From Mesocentrotus franciscanus (Eukaryota; Echinodermata; Echinoidea; Camarodonta; Strongylocentrotidae), in NCBI GenBank assembly GCA_037976565.1, contig CP137666.1, positions 2,385,495-2,449,494 on the forward strand: DNA of 64,000 nucleotides, written 5' to 3'. A model generated the notes under the pieces. It ran no database searches, had not been told where the DNA came from, and saw only the letters and a program-made list of their open reading frames with translations. Position numbers and translations under genes: made by a program. The stretch's first letter is position 1; each line of letters opens with the position of its first letter. Below are positions 35,137 through 49,600 of this stretch, one piece after another.

Positions 35137-35370
35137 GAAGGCGTAGTGGTCTAGGGAATAAGTCACCAGGTATCACCAGGAATCACATGGTACGGACCCT
35201 GACATTAATCTACATTTGCCACATTTTACACTGCTGAACCTTCAGCCTCTTCATGAGGGTACCTAGGCTGATTAAATCCAAAGTTGTTTAAACGCGTATG
35301 GAGAAATTGATAAATATGTAATATGCGCTATACAACAACTGAGTATTATTATCTTTATTAGTAGTATTGA
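35137..35370 (+). repeat. Decayed SINE (family B)
   Basis: The head GAAGGCGTAGTGGTCTAGGG is tRNA-like. The middle has ACATTAATCTACATTTGCCAC, and the 3' part has ATATGCGCTATACAACA followed by ATTATTATC. Confidence 0.55.
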
Positions 35371-35854
35371 AAGTCTATGATGACTTATGTAAATATTATC
35401 TCTCCTAGCTGCATGTACCAGACTGGTCCTGTTAGTACCATCATAGGTGGACCCATGACACCCTCTTGAGAAAAATTTGTGTTTAGACAAAATTTATACC
35501 TGTAGATAAACGACTAGATAACAAAACCATGATAAAGTTCGAATCTTACAAATATGAAAATAAGGCCGGTGAATGATATGACTTTGAACCTCAGAGTTGC
35601 AAGATAACAGTAATTTGTGTTATCACCATTTTTAGCAAACCTGACTTTAGTGGAGGGTTAATTAGTCCCTGGTTCGGTGGCACAGGCACATCTCAGAAAT
35701 TGGCCTCTCTAAGAACAGACTTTTGGCTATTTTCTTCAAGCCCAAATTCCGTTCTCGGTAGTTGGCAACTCTTTTCTACTTCTTTTCGGGCTAACACCGC
35801 CTTCACTCGGCGAAAGTTTAGACGATCTTCGTCGATAATTGGACTATAGTTTTA

Positions 35855-35925
35855 CTACCATTGGTTGGTAGTAACAGATAGCTGTCGTACATTTGGAAGG
35901 AGATGTGTTTGCTGTCCTATTCAAG
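35855..35925 (+). promoter_or_regulatory. Probable promoter-proximal region of gene 2
   Basis: An inverted CCAAT box (CCATTGGTTGG, about 35857) lies about 65 bp before the proposed start codon at 35926. No clear TATA box is placed, and the transcription start is unknown. The call rests on position and this one element. Confidence 0.25.
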
Positions 35926-35968
35926 ATGATGCTCAGATTACTTTTACTCGTAGCTGTCACAGTGCAAG
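35926..35968 (+). CDS. Gene 2 start codon and signal peptide exon
   Basis: The ATG at 35926 begins [14 protein letters not shown], a typical signal peptide core, followed by a GTAAGT donor in phase 1. Joined to exon 39316 it continues [11 protein letters not shown], so cleavage probably falls after VLG. A second ATG follows at once, so either could initiate. Intron 35969-39315 is 3.3 kb and holds telomere-like repeats, ATT and CTA microsatellites and a TC tract. Confidence 0.85.
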
Positions 35969-38900
35969 GTAAGTTCTTGGTACACGTTGTGACCACATAT
36001 TGCTTACTCGCCTATGAACTACTTGGGATTGTGGAAGTTTTAGAAGACAGTTGGGAAGTGTTATGAATCGCTCTAACGTTGTAAGATTACCTTTATAGAA
36101 AGAAAAAAAAATAATTAAACATGACTGTTGACAAATATAGACCAATTGTTCTTGGATAATTTATCTACACATTGGCTTTGATGGTGCCCTTTCTTCTCAA
36201 TATGAAAAAGAGAAAATGATAAAGAACACAAAATAAATGTAGCGGCTTATGCAGGGGGCAACACGCCCCTTTTCAAAACGTTATATTCATAGTTTTATAC
36301 ACATTTTGTAGCCACGTGCCCCCAGATAAATTTGATAACCCTTTTACATGCTTGTCGGGGATTTTAGAGGTAGTCATTCATGTAAAACTGTAACAAAAAA
36401 GTGAAAATATATATTTGTTTCCCTTCTTCATATGTCCATACTGGAGAAAAGCCTTGATAAACCAAGGCATTACATCCTAACACAACATGTAATGTGTCTT
36501 TCCAATTATTTGAAAAATAAACCACTAAGACGATGATTTTCAATTCGGGTCAAGAATAGTTTTTGTATTAAATTCTTTTCTGATTATTAAAATAAACCTG
36601 AGAGGAATTCGTAATTGCACAAAAATGTAAAATGAGTGTAGAATTATTAATTAACACTAAAAAAAAAAAGTAAATCACATATACAATTATCTATCATGTG
36701 ACTCTTTATTTTCGCTATAATGAGTAGGCCGATATATGATGTTTTCATTTACAAGAAGTGTCTGCAAAATATAAGATAAACTATTTGGAAATGTTAATAG
36801 AAAAATAGAATTTGATATTATTTTGATTTTATTGATATCGTATGTCATTTTTGCAGTGACTTCACCATGATATTGATTTGCTTCTATTTTACACTAATTT
36901 AAAACCCTCTGACCTCTGACCTCCGAATTAAAAGGAAGACATACAAGAAATGGGGACAGTTGCTCCAAATCGGTTTTACTCTCAAGGGCGTATCCAAGTC
37001 TTGAAAATTGGAGGGTGACCCACCCCCATCACTACGGGGGTTCCTTTACTAAATCTAGCATTGAAGGCGACATATTTCTTTGGGCTGCACGACACATGCT
37101 CCTGCGAAAATTGCTCCGCGTTAATTTCCTACACCGATCGAATTCTTTATTTTGACCCCAGGCACAATAAACCCTAAACCCAACCTTAAACCTAACACTA
37201 AACCTTACCCTAAACCTAACTCTGCACCTAACACTAAACCTTACCCTAAACCTAACCCTAAACCTAACACTAAACCTTACCCTAAACCTAACCCTAAACC
37301 TAACACTAAACCTTACCCTAAACCTAACTCTGCACCTAACCTAAAACCCTTCTTTAACCCTAACCCTTACCCTATACTTTCGACGAAATAAGGCTCAGAG
37401 CAATAATTATTGTCACCAGAGCAAATATCGGATCACCATTTGTTTCCGTTCATTCGTATACGAATCTTAATTAAAGCAGCCTCGCCTTTAAGGTGCCATT
37501 TAAAAGTAGGCTATGGAAGAGGGGTGAGGCTCACCTAGGAACGATGTGAAAAAAGTTTTAATTACATTTTCACCACTATTTGAGCGCTTCACCCAAGCGA
37601 GCAGGAAATAAACTATGTAACTCAGGTACTTATCGGTAGGTGAGCGCTTAAATAATAATAATTATGTTGTTGTAGGGTCAATTGCTTTCCTCTATATTTT
37701 GACGTTTCCAGTAATTTCATCATGACAGTTTCGTAAGCTTGGAGTAGGCCATTCATAAAAAATAATCGAAGAAGACACGTATGTTTACAAAATCACTGAT
37801 TGCCTTTAAATTCCGCATGTGTGTGCGTGTGTGGCGTGCATATAATTGTTGACAAGGATTATACACATATAAGAAGGAAATCACTAGAAAGCAGGTTATA
37901 GAAAGAAATTATATGCATATTCCACGCATTTTGTTAACTAACTGTTGAAAGATGAGTATAGTTTATAATCGTGAGGCTAATAAACTCTACGGTCGTCCGT
38001 CCTTCTCCTCCCAACACACACCTTCTCCACAGCTAATAATCACATCCGATTTTTCCTTAACAAGAGACATATAAAATAATTACAACATTTTATTCGCTGA
38101 TGTTTGAATAAAAAAAGCTTTGGAGGAATTTAGAATTTAGCCCGCTAGAAGATCCGAAATGCCCCTTCCCTCTCACTTTGTCCGGGTTTGGCGTCCCGGC
38201 GTACTTGACATTCATTTTAATGTGTTTTATTGGGAAAAGGGTCAATAGTCAGCGCCTTTGAAAGAATCATGTTTATACATGTATCATTACACGAATTGCA
38301 TTATGGGTTATCACAGTTATATCGTGGTTGTTGGATGTAATTACTCCCTAATTATGTAAACACGCCGTCCGGGCACTTTGTGAAGATAAATTAGGCAAAT
38401 ATTTGAATTATGTCAATGACTATAGCAATTTGACTATCATCTGAGATTGCCTAAATCAGTAGTAGAGAGTGCAAACCATATACATGTACATGTATATAAT
38501 ATATTGAAGGCAAAACACAGTCTCCTCAAGTTTAAATGTGTTTGGAGTAAAAGTAAGTTAATTAAGATGGCCTTAATATTCTTCAAAGGTTACAAAGAAA
38601 TATGTTTGAGCAAAATAACCATCTTCGGTTATTTCAACTAATTATATCTGGTTCTAACTGGTTATTATTTTACATTTATCAACTGACCTTTTTATGCCCC
38701 ACTTCATGTTGTCAAAGATGTTAGGGTTAGGGTTATGTTTGCGAAGGGAAAGGGTTAAATATAGTACAGAGTCCAGTGTTGATGTTAAACTTGTGGGATT
38801 GATTTAGAATTAGGAAACGAACCAGAAGAAAATATCTCTCAATCAATTTAATCAATAATATCACGTGATCCTGTAATGTTAAGTAAAATGTAAACTGGCA

Positions 38901-39107
38901 ATTTACATTTCATAATATTGTATACATCTATGTAAATACGCATCAAGTAATAATAATAATATTAATAGTAAGATTAATAATGATAATAATAATATTTGTG
39001 CTTATATAGCGCTTAATATATCGGCAAGTCCGAGTTTCTAAGCGCTTTACAGTTATTACTGATAATGATAATGTTACTGCTACTACTGCTACTATATAGT
39101 ACTACTG

Positions 39108-39142
<35 letters not shown>

Positions 39143-42100
39143 GCTAATGATAATAATAATAATAAAATATGTGTTTCTTCTCTCTCGCTCTCTTTCTATC
39201 TATCTCTCTTTCTCTCTCTCTCTCTCTCTCTCCCTCTCCCTCTCTCTCCCACTCACAAATTCTCTCTCTCCCCATTCCCTCCCCCTCCCCCTGTCTCTCC
39301 CACTCTCCTCGCCAGCTGTTCTAGGCCAAGATTGTGGTCCTGGATGGGAGCTATATGAGCCGGAGGACATGTGTTCTCTACCTGTATACAATACAATGAT
39401 CAGAACCAATGCCAGGGACTACTGTATTAGTTTGAATGCAGATCTGGTCATGATCAAGAACGAGCCCAAAAATGTAAGTATTATTTTGAGACAAAATGCT
39501 GGGTTAAAACCGCATGCCAGGCAAAATACATCACAGTGAAATAATTGAGGATTTTGTAGGAAAATAAATTAACGTAGCCTGTAAGATAACAATGTGTTAG
39601 ATAATTATTTAAAACTCCAAACTTGTTTACTGTATGTATATATTTATATATGCCTGTTGATTTCCATGTGGTGTGTCGACAACTGTCCTGATTTAAAACG
39701 ACTTGACTAATCATCAAAACATTTAATATAGTTAATTATATTTTCTGAAAATTCTATCTTGAACAACTGGTTATATCCATTCCAAGTTGATTCATAATTT
39801 TTCGAAGAATCTTGATAAATATTTATTGTTTGATTGATAACGGGGAATCAGGCACTATAATTTTTCACAATTGAAAATGTATCTACAAGTATTTTATTTA
39901 TTGTTAATCATGTAATGATTAATTAGGGGGAAGAAAATTTGCGGGAAATGTGTACGTGTACACGTGGAGGTAGTGTTGAAGGTAGGCACATTATACTCGG
40001 TCTGAACAGGGTCCCGATAGTTTACTTTGAAAGCCTCGTTTTGTTTCAATTATTACTCAGCTATTACACAATTTCTTTAATAATTATTTTCAGATGCCAT
40101 GTGATAGTTTTATTGATTCTGTTATAGTCCGACAGCACAGTTATGATATCTTGCTTTTATATGCTGTCTATTCATCCATGCATTGCTATGTTTTCTTAAT
40201 CTTATAAATGAATGACATATATGTTAACATGAACTTTAAATATTTGACCGTTTCCAAAACTCAAGATTATGTTGAATTAATTATTTTGTTTATTTTCAGG
40301 ACTGGTTGACAGCACTAATTGCAGATGATACGGTATTTTGGATTGGTTTGTCGGACAGGGCAGCCCTCCAATTCAAATGGGTTGATAATACAGTAGCCGA
40401 ATACTTGTACGTAAGATCCTTCCAGAAACTTCGTTCAATCTACTTTTGTAAATAATTAGAAGAAATTATAAGAATGATATTTGGAACGGGCCGTGTATTC
40501 AGAAAAAATAAATCTCAATCTAGTGCAAAGTAGCGGTACGGTATTATCGATTTTATTCGGAAAGATGTTTTCCTACTTTTTGGAAAGCGGTTTTGTTTCT
40601 TGTATTCTTCAATATTATAAGCTGATGTGATGATGTAGGCCTATGTAGGCCTATATAACGTATCCTTTGATAAAGGATATAATGCAAGGTGCAAGGATAA
40701 AAGGATTAATATGCAGTTTCTAAATGTTGAAATAAATTATTATTTTTTTTATTGATTGTAAATCTTGAGGAGATAATTTAAAATTTATTCCAACCAAGAG
40801 GGGCTAACTGAGGAAAAGAGTACTTCTTTCTATTTTGACAAAATACTGACTCTCCTACTGGCTATTTGTATTTTATGATACTTGTTATCAATTAGTGAAA
40901 CAGAGAAAAATTGCATTCAGCATTCTATTCGCTTCTTTAGATTATTATATCCCCCACAACAAACGATGAATCGCTACACAAATATGCGAGTACATATCAT
41001 GTTGGTAATGTAACAAGATAAGAAAATACAATTATGAAAAAGTACTAAAAATAAAGCTTCGACGTTATAAAAAATATTGACTTGAGGTCGCTCTTTACCG
41101 TCTAACCGCTTAACCGACTCTAAACCGACTCCAAACATCAATTTTAGGTCATTTATTTTGGAGCGCTCAATAATGTGAACGATCTGTAGTTGGTCTGATA
41201 TCGTTCTCGTTGATTTGACTGAGGTATATCATCCAGAGTCATCTAAGTTTGGTGAACCCGGTTCTAGATGGGCACAATATCTTCAATATGGCTTTGATGA
41301 CCAAGCACAAAATAAACCAATTATTCATGTTGAGTCCAACTAAAACCAAACTCAGTGGCCCGTATTCTAGTCAAAGTTTCAACCTGACGCTGGTTTGTAG
41401 GCTTTTCTTTGGTTTTGGTGGTTTAAGAAAGGAATTAAGTCGGTGGTCTAAATTAGATAATTCTTCTCTATTTTTTAAATGTGATTTTAGAACTAGGGTC
41501 GGGTTTAACTGAATAGGTTGACTACAGACGTGTGTATAGATGGCTCTGATAACCGATAATGCTTCTCTTTTATACTTAATTGCCTGTTCTATTTATTTCG
41601 TATGTCTTTAGTAACTGGGCGCCCAATGAACCCAACGAGAACGATGCTTTACATGAGGACTGTGTCGAGATGTATTCCAACGGTTTTTGGAATGATGAGC
41701 AATGTCTTGGCCTGGCTAACCCAATCTGTGAAAGACAACTAGGTTAGTCGTCAATTTTCTATTTAAGATATGTACCTGAATTGCTTATTATTGTTACACA
41801 CGTTTTATGTAAAATAACTCAATATTTAGAACGTTCAGAGAAAAACGGTTCAAATTTCAATTGAATCCGTTTTTTATCTAGAATAAATTTGTATTATAAA
41901 TAACAAAGTTGTTTATTAAGCAGGTTTATTGACAACTTTTTATTTTAAATATTGTATTGTTACATATTTCTTATTATTATTTTGAATATTTTCGATAAAA
42001 ATATACTTGCATTTGTACCTTTTACATTAAAAAAAATAATCTTCCATCTGAAACACAGCGTTGTGTTGTTCAGTGTCTCTTAAGTAACTCTTGTTTCTAA

Positions 42101-43600
42101 ATGATAAGAAGCAACACTAAACGGTGAACGGGCCTTATCTGCGACGTCCGTCCGGGGCAAACAATAAATTCGTCGTCGATGTTATGATCTAACGAATCCG
42201 TCCATTTACTGCGAGATAAACGACGGTTCAGAAGAATCGCGCAGTGAGCTCTGGCGTTGTTTTAAAATGACTACTCCACATTTTTTGGTTCATATATATA
42301 TATAATCTTCAAGCAGTGATGTATCTAGCATAGTGTGAACTCGGCCTACGCCCACATTCAAAGGCCCCGCGAAATATATATACACATATGAGTATCTGGA
42401 TACGGCATAAAACAGTTGCTTGCTAACGAAGCAACAATTTAAAAAAACAATTGAAATGTCAAGAATTAAGATTCGACCCCTAGAGAAATATATATTTTGT
42501 ATGATTATGATTATAATGAGTAAAGCATAATATCTGGATTAAAAAAATAATAATATCACGCAAGTCATATCATTTATTATAACAAAACATCCAGATATAT
42601 TCAATGGCATATTTTTCTATTACTGTAATCCTATAAATCTGTTTTTCCATTTACGTGTAGGTGCGACTGGACCCCCACCAACAAGTAAGTCATTGTAATT
42701 TTCGTCACGGTTATTGTCTCTTCGTGAATGTGTCGTAATGTAAGATTTGTTTGCTGTTTCTCTTTTCCTCAGACGAGGCATTTTATTACTTTTTATCATT
42801 TTAACAATATTGCATACAGAGTTTGATTACAATATACATACACAATCAACAGACTGATAAAATAAAATAGGGGAGACAAACAAAAAAAAGGCTGAAGGGA
42901 AAGATCAAGGCATGAATAGAAATGCGTTAAAGGTCGTAATGTAAGATAACACCAATATTAACACAGCCGCCAGCGTCCCGAAAGTATTTCCAGTACTTGC
43001 ATATCATTTCATATAGTTTGACTCATTTGTTGGGGGTGGGGTCCTGTCCATAGAGCAATAGTTATGAATTTTGAAAGGCTGAGCTTAAAATGAAAACTGT
43101 TTTACATCTACTAAGATTTGAGTTTATTAAATCAGGGGTTAATAAGATATGAGAAAAAATGACAGAAACTTAAAGCTGTGACCAGGCGATTACTATTCAA
43201 TAAACACTACACACCAACGTATTACTAATGGTTTGATTTAAGTAGTGCCTGAACTATTTACACATCTAAAAGTATAATTCGTGCTAATTTATGGAAATAA
43301 AGATTACAGCTAAATGAAATTGGTTTCTTCGGGTTTGTTGGGGACATCCCGTGAGACCGAAGGTTTTAGGTGATGTTGACGAGGCCGTAGGCTCACGAGA
43401 CTTAAACTTAGAAGTTCTCGTAAACCACTGGTAGAAGGGAGGCACAAGCTTCAGTACATGTATTACATAAAGCCAAGAATCTTCCCCTTTATGGGATGAT
43501 GAGAATTATGGATTAAAAGGCACAGAAAATCCTGTTTATTTGTAATACTAATAATGATAATGATAATAATAAGAATATTAATAATAATAATAATGATAAC

Positions 43601-43682
<82 letters not shown>

Positions 43683-46600
43683 TGTCTTGCTTACCCAGGG
43701 TAGCCTCATAATGTATCAATTCTGTTCTCCCTGAGGGCTCTGCCTGCAATCATATTATTACCCCGGCTTTGGAAGCAAAAGTTTTGAATATTTACTCCCT
43801 TTAACGAAATCCTGGATCCGCCCCTAAGGTAAGAAAAGTATGAGGCCCGCGAAATCGAATTTTTCGGTCATATGGGCTTTTGGTCTTCAACCACACGGCC
43901 AAACCGACTCCAAACCGAACAATTCTCTTGTATCTTTTCTTTTTAATTCTGTTTTACCTAATCATCCGGTACATGTCCATTTATTTAGCACTGAATTACG
44001 AGCCACCGTGTCCAGAGGGATGGTACAAGTACGATGAACAGTGTATCTTGGTCGTGAAAAACCGAGATGTGTTCAACAGCGCCAGAGACTACTGCCGATA
44101 TCTTAACTCAGATTTGGTCGTCGTCAAGACAGAGGGATTAAATGTGAATGCTTTGATTTTTTTTAGAGGGGGGACTGGGGCGCGAGAGGAAGGGATACTA
44201 TTTGTTTAGTTTAACTTTAAGATTAGTTTAACCCTCTGTCCCACTTTGTCTTGTTGCTCTTAATCCATTAATCCGTCTGTTTAGAATCAGAAGGGTGTTA
44301 ATTAAAGGCACATACTTCATGAAAAAATATTATTATTGACACCTCTCTTTCTGTTGGCAGACAAAAGTGAAACATAATTTAGTTGTCTGCCTCCTTACAA
44401 ATGGTTAGCGGAGAAGAGGGGAGTGAGGGAGGGGAAAACTTTTTAAAGGAAATGTGAACAAAGATGATGGATACAAGACCCTTTCATGCCATTCCGTGCA
44501 TTCTATCCAACAGGGTACTATCGGAATTCGATTAAATGTTGAAAATGCCTTGATTCGGGATTTCCGAGGTTTCTCTAATCATAAGCAAAGTTTTCATTCC
44601 CAATATATATATATTTTTTTTCCCTGAAGACTTTTATAGCAAATCTGATTTCCGGGTATGGTGATGATGGATTCTGGCTAGGATTGACGGATAGAACAGA
44701 AATGTACGAGTTCGTCTGGGTAGATGGCACATCACTGGACGATAATGATTACGAGTAAGTTTCAGGATATTGCATGTCCATATAATAGGCCTATCAGACA
44801 GCTGCTAGAAAATGTATTATTTTTTACCGTTACTTTATGAAATGCGTCCTTCAAGTTTGAAAGTTTAGATAAAGAAAGAAATAAGAACTCACCACGACAT
44901 CATTTTTAGAACGCATATAATATATCTGATAATATATCCACGTGTTACGTGTTAACATAAGATGACGCAAAAGTGATGAAATATATAAACATTCATAGAT
45001 ATTGATCAATAAAGCTCTACTGAGAAGATAATAAATCATTTTGTCACAATCGTTACATGAAATGAGGTTTACAAATTATTCCAAACTTTCAAATTCATTT
45101 GATATTTCCTTGACATACGTGTGGAGTTAACTTAAATCTTGTAACTTCAAAGTCGAATATGAAACATCTTTATCAAACTTCAGACATTATAATCGTTATC
45201 TAAATCAAAGTGTGTTATGGATTTATTTCGAATAACATCTTTATGAAACGCAAATTATAAAAAGAGCAATACTTGTTTATATCATATTGAATGGCTATTG
45301 CATTAATAATTGTTGCTCTGATACTGGGGGTTTTAGAGACCCTTTTTATATAATAAAGACACAAAGTATTAATTTATTCCCTTTTTTAAATCAGGAACTG
45401 GTCACCGAACGAACCAAACGAAAGTGACGGTCTTCATGAAGACTGTGTAGAAATGTTAGCTCATACTGGAAAGTGGAATGATGAACAATGCGTTGCTCCT
45501 CAGAAGTACATATGCGCCAGACCAACAGGTACGTCTAACCTTTCAAGTGGAGTGCCTGTATTACTTCAGCTACACCCAGTCACACTAACTACTCTGACAC
45601 CTGACCGACAAGAGACCGAGCAAAAACTTGTATTATCATGAATGGACGAGAAGTGGTCGGTTTTTATTCGGCGTGGGGTCGGTTTGGCGGTGTGACTTGA
45701 GGTATCACACCTAGTCACATCGACCACACCGAGTCCAGACCGATAAGAGACCGAACAAAAACACCCCATCATCCCAATGGCCATGAATCGGTCGGTTTGG
45801 AATTAGTTTGGTGTCAGTTATTTGCAGTGTGACTGAGCTATAAAAATGGAATGATATCATTTTCATTGAAGTCGTTAATTCTTTCTTTACAGATTGATTG
45901 GATTGCATATTTTCCCTGATCGTTTTGGGGGGCCTAGTTGTATTCTGTTTGGTGTTTTTGCGTTACAGCTGAAATAAGGTAGCCAACGCTAATAATCAGT
46001 TTTGCGATGCATATAAGTTACAAATTATAATACAGTCGGATGATCCCTGTATTTAAGTCTCTTTGAATCATACAGTCAAATCTGCTTTAGTGACCACCTG
46101 TCTACAAAGACCACATTTTTAGTTTCCCTTGAAAATGGTTTCTCATTGAAACTTTTACTAAAGGAACCTGTCTACAAGGACCACTTTTTGTGTTTCCCTT
46201 GGGCGGTCGCTATAGACAGGTTTGACTATATATACACATAAAGTGTATTTTTTATATGTTTGAGATTTTAGTAAAATTGATCATGAACTTTTAAATACTC
46301 TAACAATTGATTAATTATACATGTAAAGTCAATATTCAAAAGTGCATAAGATTTTAACATCATGCGGATTCAATCTGACTAGCGTTTGATCCAACATTAA
46401 CAAGAATGAGATGTAGTATTTTGCTCCTAGGCTTTTTTAAATGGTGGTTTAACACTCTAATTTTTCGAGTATATATAACTGGAACCATAACCAATACAAG
46501 GTGATAAAACAGAAAGAAAAAACAAATCTAAAATAATGATATATACCACACACATTTCTTTTTATTCCAGTTTTTACATCAACTACTCCACGTCCTCCAA

Positions 46601-49600
46601 CTCCACGTAAGTTTAATTGAAAATGGTTTAGTAGATTGATTGCGCATTATAAATGCATGCAGCTGTGTATATTATTATCATAATTTCTATATAATTATCA
46701 TTATTATTATTGTTATTCTTCTTTTTCTTCATCCTTATCATCATCATAATTAAGGTTATCATCATTATTATTATTATTATCACTATTATTATTATAATCA
46801 TTATCATTATCATCACCATTATTACTATCAGGTTTATGAATTATACTTAGGTGTTAATTCACATCCATACAAGAATCACTACTCGACCTATTGTTTTGAT
46901 ATAGAATAAATAGGTGTATGTTGCATCCGTTAAATCCAATTTAATCTGTGAGTTCCTGAATTTTATATTTTAAAGACACTTTTTTTAGATTTCGGACTTA
47001 GCCTACTATTATTACCATTGTTAGTATTTTAGCGGTTTGCATTCTATGTGATAACGGTCAATTCTTGTTTATTGCTTTTTTAAAATGTGCTTAGAAAGGA
47101 TGACTGAAGTTAACTGATGATCACATAATTATCGGTGTTTTCATAGGCGGATGGTTTAATGCGTGATCCTCTAAATAAGTGATCAATTTGTTTTGATAGA
47201 CAGTATACCAGTCAAGTACTCTTAAGAAAAGGAATAGAAAAGGATTAATTCTTCTTGTTTTAATTTGTTCTCTGTTTACAGCAAGAAGCACTCATCCTCC
47301 AGCCCTATCAAGTAAGTCATTAGTTGATATGGTTCCAAGTATAGGATTCCACCAACGAATTTGTTTGTTTGATTGTTTTTATTTCAGTGTTCAAATAAGA
47401 CCTGAATAACATACATAATGGAATTTTAAGTTTCAAATACGGCGGATAGACCATTTCAGCTGTAATGGAAGAGAACAGCTCTTTTTTCCATGGAGTCCCT
47501 AATGGATAAAGAGAAAAATGTGAAAATTCACTGCAGTCAAGTAGAGACCTCGGAGAATGCCAAATTTCCTCATGTTTGAAAACGATTTGTTTTACGCTTC
47601 TAAATCTTTGTTTAGGTTTACCTAAAACTTTTTACCCATCTACTAAAACTTTTTACCCATCTAGTATATCTAAGAACATTAGCTTTGATAGCTTCTTTAA
47701 TGTACATTTTATGTAATTATGAATTTGATCATGGAGCTAGAAGCTCCATGATTTGATGTATACTTTTTCGTTATACGTGTTTATTCTCTATTTCATGTAC
47801 TACGATTTATACGAATTTAACAAATGGCGTGATATTGATCCATTACACTACAATGCATAAACAGACTTTTATTGTCTTAAAACGTAACATCCTATATTTT
47901 TACCTTTTAGATACAAAATGAAATTTGTTGCAAGATGTATGTTGTTTAAATGAATTTTGTTGTAAGATGTGTTTGTTGTTTTCCTTTGCTTCCCCTGCAG
48001 CGGAGTGTGGAGATGGATGGATGAAGTATCAAGAGACCTGCGTGCTTGTCGTTGGGACTAGATTGACATTCGATTTGGCTCAGGAGTACTGCCAGGAGCG
48101 ACATGCAAACCTCATCAAGCTAGAGAGTCAAGATATGAATGTAAGTCTCCATTCAGACATCTGGCTTTCCATCGGGCTTCGGGTCGGGTCGGGTAGTCGG
48201 GTTGTCGGGTTTATACACGGACTTTCGTGAAAACATATCCCCATATTCACGGAAGGTCGGGTAAATTGAATCAAAAACAATATCATTTTCACATCAAAGT
48301 GTCGATCGCTAGCCTATTACGAACTCTTGTGATTATAGATCTCGTATTAAAAATGTCGGGTCGAGACGCGAGTTTTCGCAGATTTCTGTAGGTTTTTGTG
48401 TCAGGTAAACTAGACCAAACACTTTGGCAAGAGGGGTATATTTCACAAACGTTACACCCGATCTTCTGGAATTAGGGCTTGACTGTTAACGAAAGTTTGT
48501 GTAACACGAAGATGCGAAGACCCGGTGGAACGAAGTAAGCCCAGATATCTGCATCTCGGTGCTGTGATCATCCAAAACCTAGCGACATTCAAGAAAGTTA
48601 CACAAATAATGGTCATTTGTAGGTAACAGTCAAATCTTTCATAACATTTCAAACTTATTCGTTCATATGACATCACTGTGCGTTGTGTAAAATAAGAATA
48701 TTTCTGTGTAGATCTCAGTATTCAAGCATTCACAACTTTTTAAATTTTTAGTCATATTATAATAATTTTACCAAGTTTTAGTTCGCTTTCACAAATTAAA
48801 ATTGGTAGAAAGACTTGACTGTCTGTTCACTACATTTTGTAGATGTGTCGTGCTCTAGTGGATACGTCACTGGACTTATGCTTGAGCGCCTTTTCATGGT
48901 TGCTCGGCAATTAAAAGCCGGGGTAATAATATGATGTCAGGGCTCTCAGAGAGAACAGTATTAACACTGATTAGGTTACCCTGGGTCAACAAGACAAATT
49001 ATTGCTATTATTAATATTTGTATTAATATTATTATCGTTACTGTTATCATTATCATTATCATTATTATTATCATTGTTGTTCTTGTTATTGTTATTATAA
49101 TGATTATTATTTTCACTGTTATCAATGTCATTATTTTTATTATCATTATTATTACTATGATTATTAGTGTCATTATAATTATTATTATTATTACTACTAT
49201 TCATATGACGTAATTCTATATCTTCTATCTAGAACTGGTTAGTTGATCAGACTTCCATCTACAATCAAGTATACTGGATTGGGCTCTACGATCGCATAGA
49301 CGACAATACATTTATATGGATAGACGGGACTATACCATCATTTACGTAAGAATTCTTCAACAACGTGAAATTTTAAGACATATATTTTATCAATATTTTA
49401 TCCATATTGGCCCTATAAATTGCCAGGATATATTTAGAATTACTAGTAGGCCTATTAAAAAAACATTCAGCTATATACATGTAATTATTTCATCTGTAAT
49501 TGACACCAGAAACTTGGATCCCCTTTTGCTTTAATATTTTAAAAACTAAATAAAGCCTAACTCAAGCAAAATTAATTCGTATTATTTGATATAACTGAAT

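Larger units (their letters stand above)
30692..35925. other. Intergenic region between the two lectin receptor genes
   Basis: Contains the gene 1 3' UTR, a hAT-like end (about 31380-31599), a GAA/GAAGAA purine tract (about 32085-32260), a GA run (about 32575-32602), a small inverted-repeat element (32837-33145), SINE fragments near 33700 and 35140, and the upstream region of gene 2. Open frames over the purine tract are low-complexity Lys/Glu or Ser/Phe strings and are not genes. I see no other gene here. Confidence 0.7.

Noticed and set aside
37152..37391. Lys/Pro/Asn repeat protein
   Set aside because: Translation of the telomere-like minisatellite, with no splice or start context.
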